This document shows positions 6,055-7,077 of a DNA stretch of 7,077 nucleotides, piece after piece. The notes beneath the pieces are model-generated. The model did no database searches and was not told where the DNA came from. It was given only the letters and a program-made list of their open reading frames with translations. Each line of letters starts with the position of its first letter. Position 1 is the first letter of the stretch. Origin of the DNA: Spirochaetota bacterium (GTDB taxonomy: Bacteria; Spirochaetota; Spirochaetia; Treponematales; UBA12059); contig JAKLIU010000105.1 of assembly GCA_022709445.1 (NCBI GenBank), positions 1 to 7,077 of the forward strand, in the 5' to 3' direction. A program made the position numbers and the translations under genes.

Positions 6055-6084
6055 ACGATACCAGCCGGGGCCTCCGGGTGGCAA
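6055..6084 (-). promoter_or_regulatory. Candidate promoter of the lipase operon (leaderless)
   Basis: On the minus strand TTGCCA (6084-6079, 5 of 6 to TTGACA) is followed after 18 bases by TATCGT (6060-6055), preceded by TGG as an extended -10. Seven bases then lead to ATG 6047, so transcription would begin at about the A of the start codon. This agrees with the lack of a ribosome site. Motif-based inference. Confidence 0.5.
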
Positions 6085-6104
6085 GCGGTCATCACGTCGC
6101 GTGG

Positions 6105-6134
6105 ATGGCACGACGGACGCGGGCGTGGTATATT
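6105..6134 (+). promoter_or_regulatory. Candidate promoter of the algF-like operon (leaderless)
   Basis: TATATT (6129-6134, 5 of 6 to TATAAT) is preceded by TGG, an extended -10. A weak -35-like ATGGCA (6105-6110) lies 18 bases upstream. Six bases separate the -10 from ATG 6141, so the start would be at or next to the initiation codon. No Shine-Dalgarno sequence is present. It mirrors the arrangement on the opposite strand. Confidence 0.5.
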
Positions 6135-6140
6135 CCGGGC

Positions 6141-6794
6141 ATGAAACCAGCCGCCATCGGCCTCCACGCGAAAACCTTCGCGTTCATGCTCGTCCTGCTC
6201 GCCGCCGGGCTCCCTTGCTTCGCCCAGGCGGGTTCCCTGTACGGGGCGAGCGTCGAGGAATCCGCCATCCTGGTGCGCGTCCTCAACGCCGGCGCGCCCG
6301 GCCCCGTGACGCTGCAGGTCGGGGCCCAGAAGCTCGTCGCCCAGGCCGCCGGGCAGGCCAGCCCCTACCGCCCCATAGCCGCGGACATCTACATGCTCGG
6401 CTACCTGGGCAAGTCCTGGGAGTTCCTGCCCGACACGGGCAGCTACTACACCATCGTCGCGGGGCCGGCGGGCCTGACCTTTTTCAAGGACGTCCGCCAC
6501 GGCGACGCCACCCGGGCCCAGCTGTACTTCTACAACCTGGGCTCGTCGGGGACCGCCGAGCTGCGGACGGCCGACGGTTCCATCACCCTGGTCGCGGCGC
6601 TGCCTGCGGGCGGGAGCGGCCAGGTGGCGGTCAATCCCGTGTCGGTGAACGTGGCCGCGTTCCGCTCCGGCACGAAGGCCGGCGACGCGATAACCCTGCG
6701 CCTGGCGCGCGGTTCCTCCTGCGCCATCGTGCTGGTGGACCTGGCCGGTTCGCCCCGCGCCTTCCTGGTCGAGGCGTCGGTGGCCAAGGACTGA
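6141..6794 (+). CDS. AlgF-like exported polysaccharide O-acetylation accessory protein
   Basis: The protein is 217 aa from ATG 6141. Residues 1-30 form a signal peptide (hydrophobic 12-24, cleavage near FAQA|GS). The mature part follows the alginate O-acetylation protein AlgF: SLYG (32-35), LVRVLNAG (44-51), YYTIVAGPAG (102-111), AQLYFYNLG (126-134), LRTADGS (141-147), VNPVSVNVAAF (164-174) and LARGSSCAIVLV (188-199). AlgF is a periplasmic partner of the acetyl-transfer machinery (AlgI, AlgJ, AlgX in Pseudomonas). Here the MBOAT gene starts 7 bases downstream, which supports the call. No alginate polymerisation genes are in view, so the polymer may not be alginate, and I leave the symbol empty. 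Two beta-rich halves are likely. The ATG is preferred over Met16, which would cut the signal peptide. Confidence 0.83.
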   Translation: MKPAAIGLHAKTFAFMLVLLAAGLPCFAQAGSLYGASVEESAILVRVLNAGAPGPVTLQVGAQKLVAQAAGQASPYRPIAADIYMLGYLGKSWEFLPDTGSYYTIVAGPAGLTFFKDVRHGDATRAQLYFYNLGSSGTAELRTADGSITLVAALPAGGSGQVAVNPVSVNVAAFRSGTKAGDAITLRLARGSSCAIVLVDLAGSPRAFLVEASVAKD

Positions 6795-6801
6795 CGCCGG
6801 C

Positions 6802-7077
6802 ATGGTCTTCAGCACCCCGGCCTTCCTGTTCCTGTTCCTCCCCCTGTTCCTCGGGGTGTACCTCCTGGTGCCGGCGCGCGCACGGCTGGCCTGGATACTG
6901 CTTGCCAGCTGGGCGTTCTACGGATTCTGGCGGCTGGACTTCCTCGCGCTCATGATCGCCGTGTCCGCCGTGAACTGGGGCGCGGGCTGGCTGGTCGACC
7001 GTTCCCGCCGCGCGGGAAAGCCCGCCCTGTCGCGCGTGGCGATAGCCGCCTGCATCGTCGCGGATCTCGGGGTGCTC
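6802..7077 (+). CDS. algI: AlgI-type MBOAT O-acyltransferase, N-terminal part (3' truncated by window edge)
   Basis: The frame is open from ATG 6802 to the right edge (92 codons), with no stop. It begins MVFSTPAFLFLFLPLFLGVYLLVP, the typical AlgI/DltB-like N-terminus (MVFSS..FLFLFLP..L..Y). ILLASWAFYGFWRLDFLALM (32-51) and VNWGAGWLVDRS (57-68) follow, matching the family's 'S..FY..W...F..L' and 'N...G' positions. At least three membrane helices are visible (about 8-23, 30-54, 77-92). AlgI proteins carry acetyl groups across the inner membrane for polysaccharide O-acetylation; the catalytic His lies beyond the window. It starts 7 bases after the AlgF-like stop, and no strong ribosome site is visible, so translation is likely coupled. 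In Pseudomonas the order is algI-algJ-algF; here the AlgF-like gene comes first. The symbol is used in the family sense. Confidence 0.9.
   Translation, partial: MVFSTPAFLFLFLPLFLGVYLLVPARARLAWILLASWAFYGFWRLDFLALMIAVSAVNWGAGWLVDRSRRAGKPALSRVAIAACIVADLGVL

Noticed and set aside
6106..6121. Sigma54-like -24/-12 element (TGGCAC with GC at 6119-6120) upstream of algF
   Set aside because: Only the GG and GC dinucleotides fit; the TT before GC is absent. In DNA this GC-rich such matches are expected by chance.
6048..6815. N-terminal extension of lipase paralogue 1
   Set aside because: The open frame is only the antisense of the AlgF-like gene. The signal peptide begins at ATG 6047.

Overview
This is a GC-rich window (roughly two-thirds G+C by eye) from a bacterium. 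The gene set suggests a Gram-negative anaerobe. It has the C-terminal half of an [FeFe]-hydrogenase, exported hydrolases with classical signal peptides, and the start of an AlgF/AlgI-type polysaccharide O-acetylation cluster, which needs a periplasm. A high-GC spirochaete or a similar fermentative/syntrophic lineage would fit, but that is a guess from gene content, not a placement. No tRNA, rRNA, CRISPR array or transposase was seen.

Layout. (1) 1-761, plus strand: 3' part of an [FeFe]-hydrogenase catalytic subunit, cut by the window edge. (2) 762-1119: a gene-free stretch. It holds a long bulged hairpin directly after the hydrogenase stop, then a tandem array of about 3.5 hairpin-forming units of 50/43 bp, then a strong intrinsic terminator (1005-1035), then a candidate sigma70 promoter and Shine-Dalgarno site. 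(3) 1120-1329, plus: a 69-aa DUF2892-type two-helix membrane protein. (4) 6047 down to 1337, minus: five closely packed genes (gaps of about 10-32 bp) that look like one operon. In transcription order they are two paralogous secreted alpha/beta hydrolases (LIP-type lipase/esterase), an Rsm22/METTL17-like methyltransferase-fold protein with a putative Fe-S cysteine set, a MobB-like P-loop protein with a C-terminal extension, and a DUF3052-like small protein. (5) 6141-7077, plus: an AlgF-like exported protein followed 7 bp later by the start of an AlgI-type MBOAT acyltransferase that runs off the window.

How the genes work together. The hydrogenase transcript appears to end at the 1005-1035 terminator, so the DUF2892 gene is a separate unit. 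The minus operon mixes extracellular ester hydrolysis with ribosome- and cofactor-related functions, and no single pathway is obvious. The AlgF-like/AlgI pair begins a polysaccharide O-acetylation operon whose remaining genes lie beyond the right edge. The 93-bp divergent region between the lipase operon and algF carries an extended -10-like motif facing each way, each 6-7 bases from its ATG. This suggests that both operons start with leaderless or nearly leaderless mRNAs. The hairpin array, the paired leaderless promoters and the Rsm22 cysteine pattern are the points most worth a second look.
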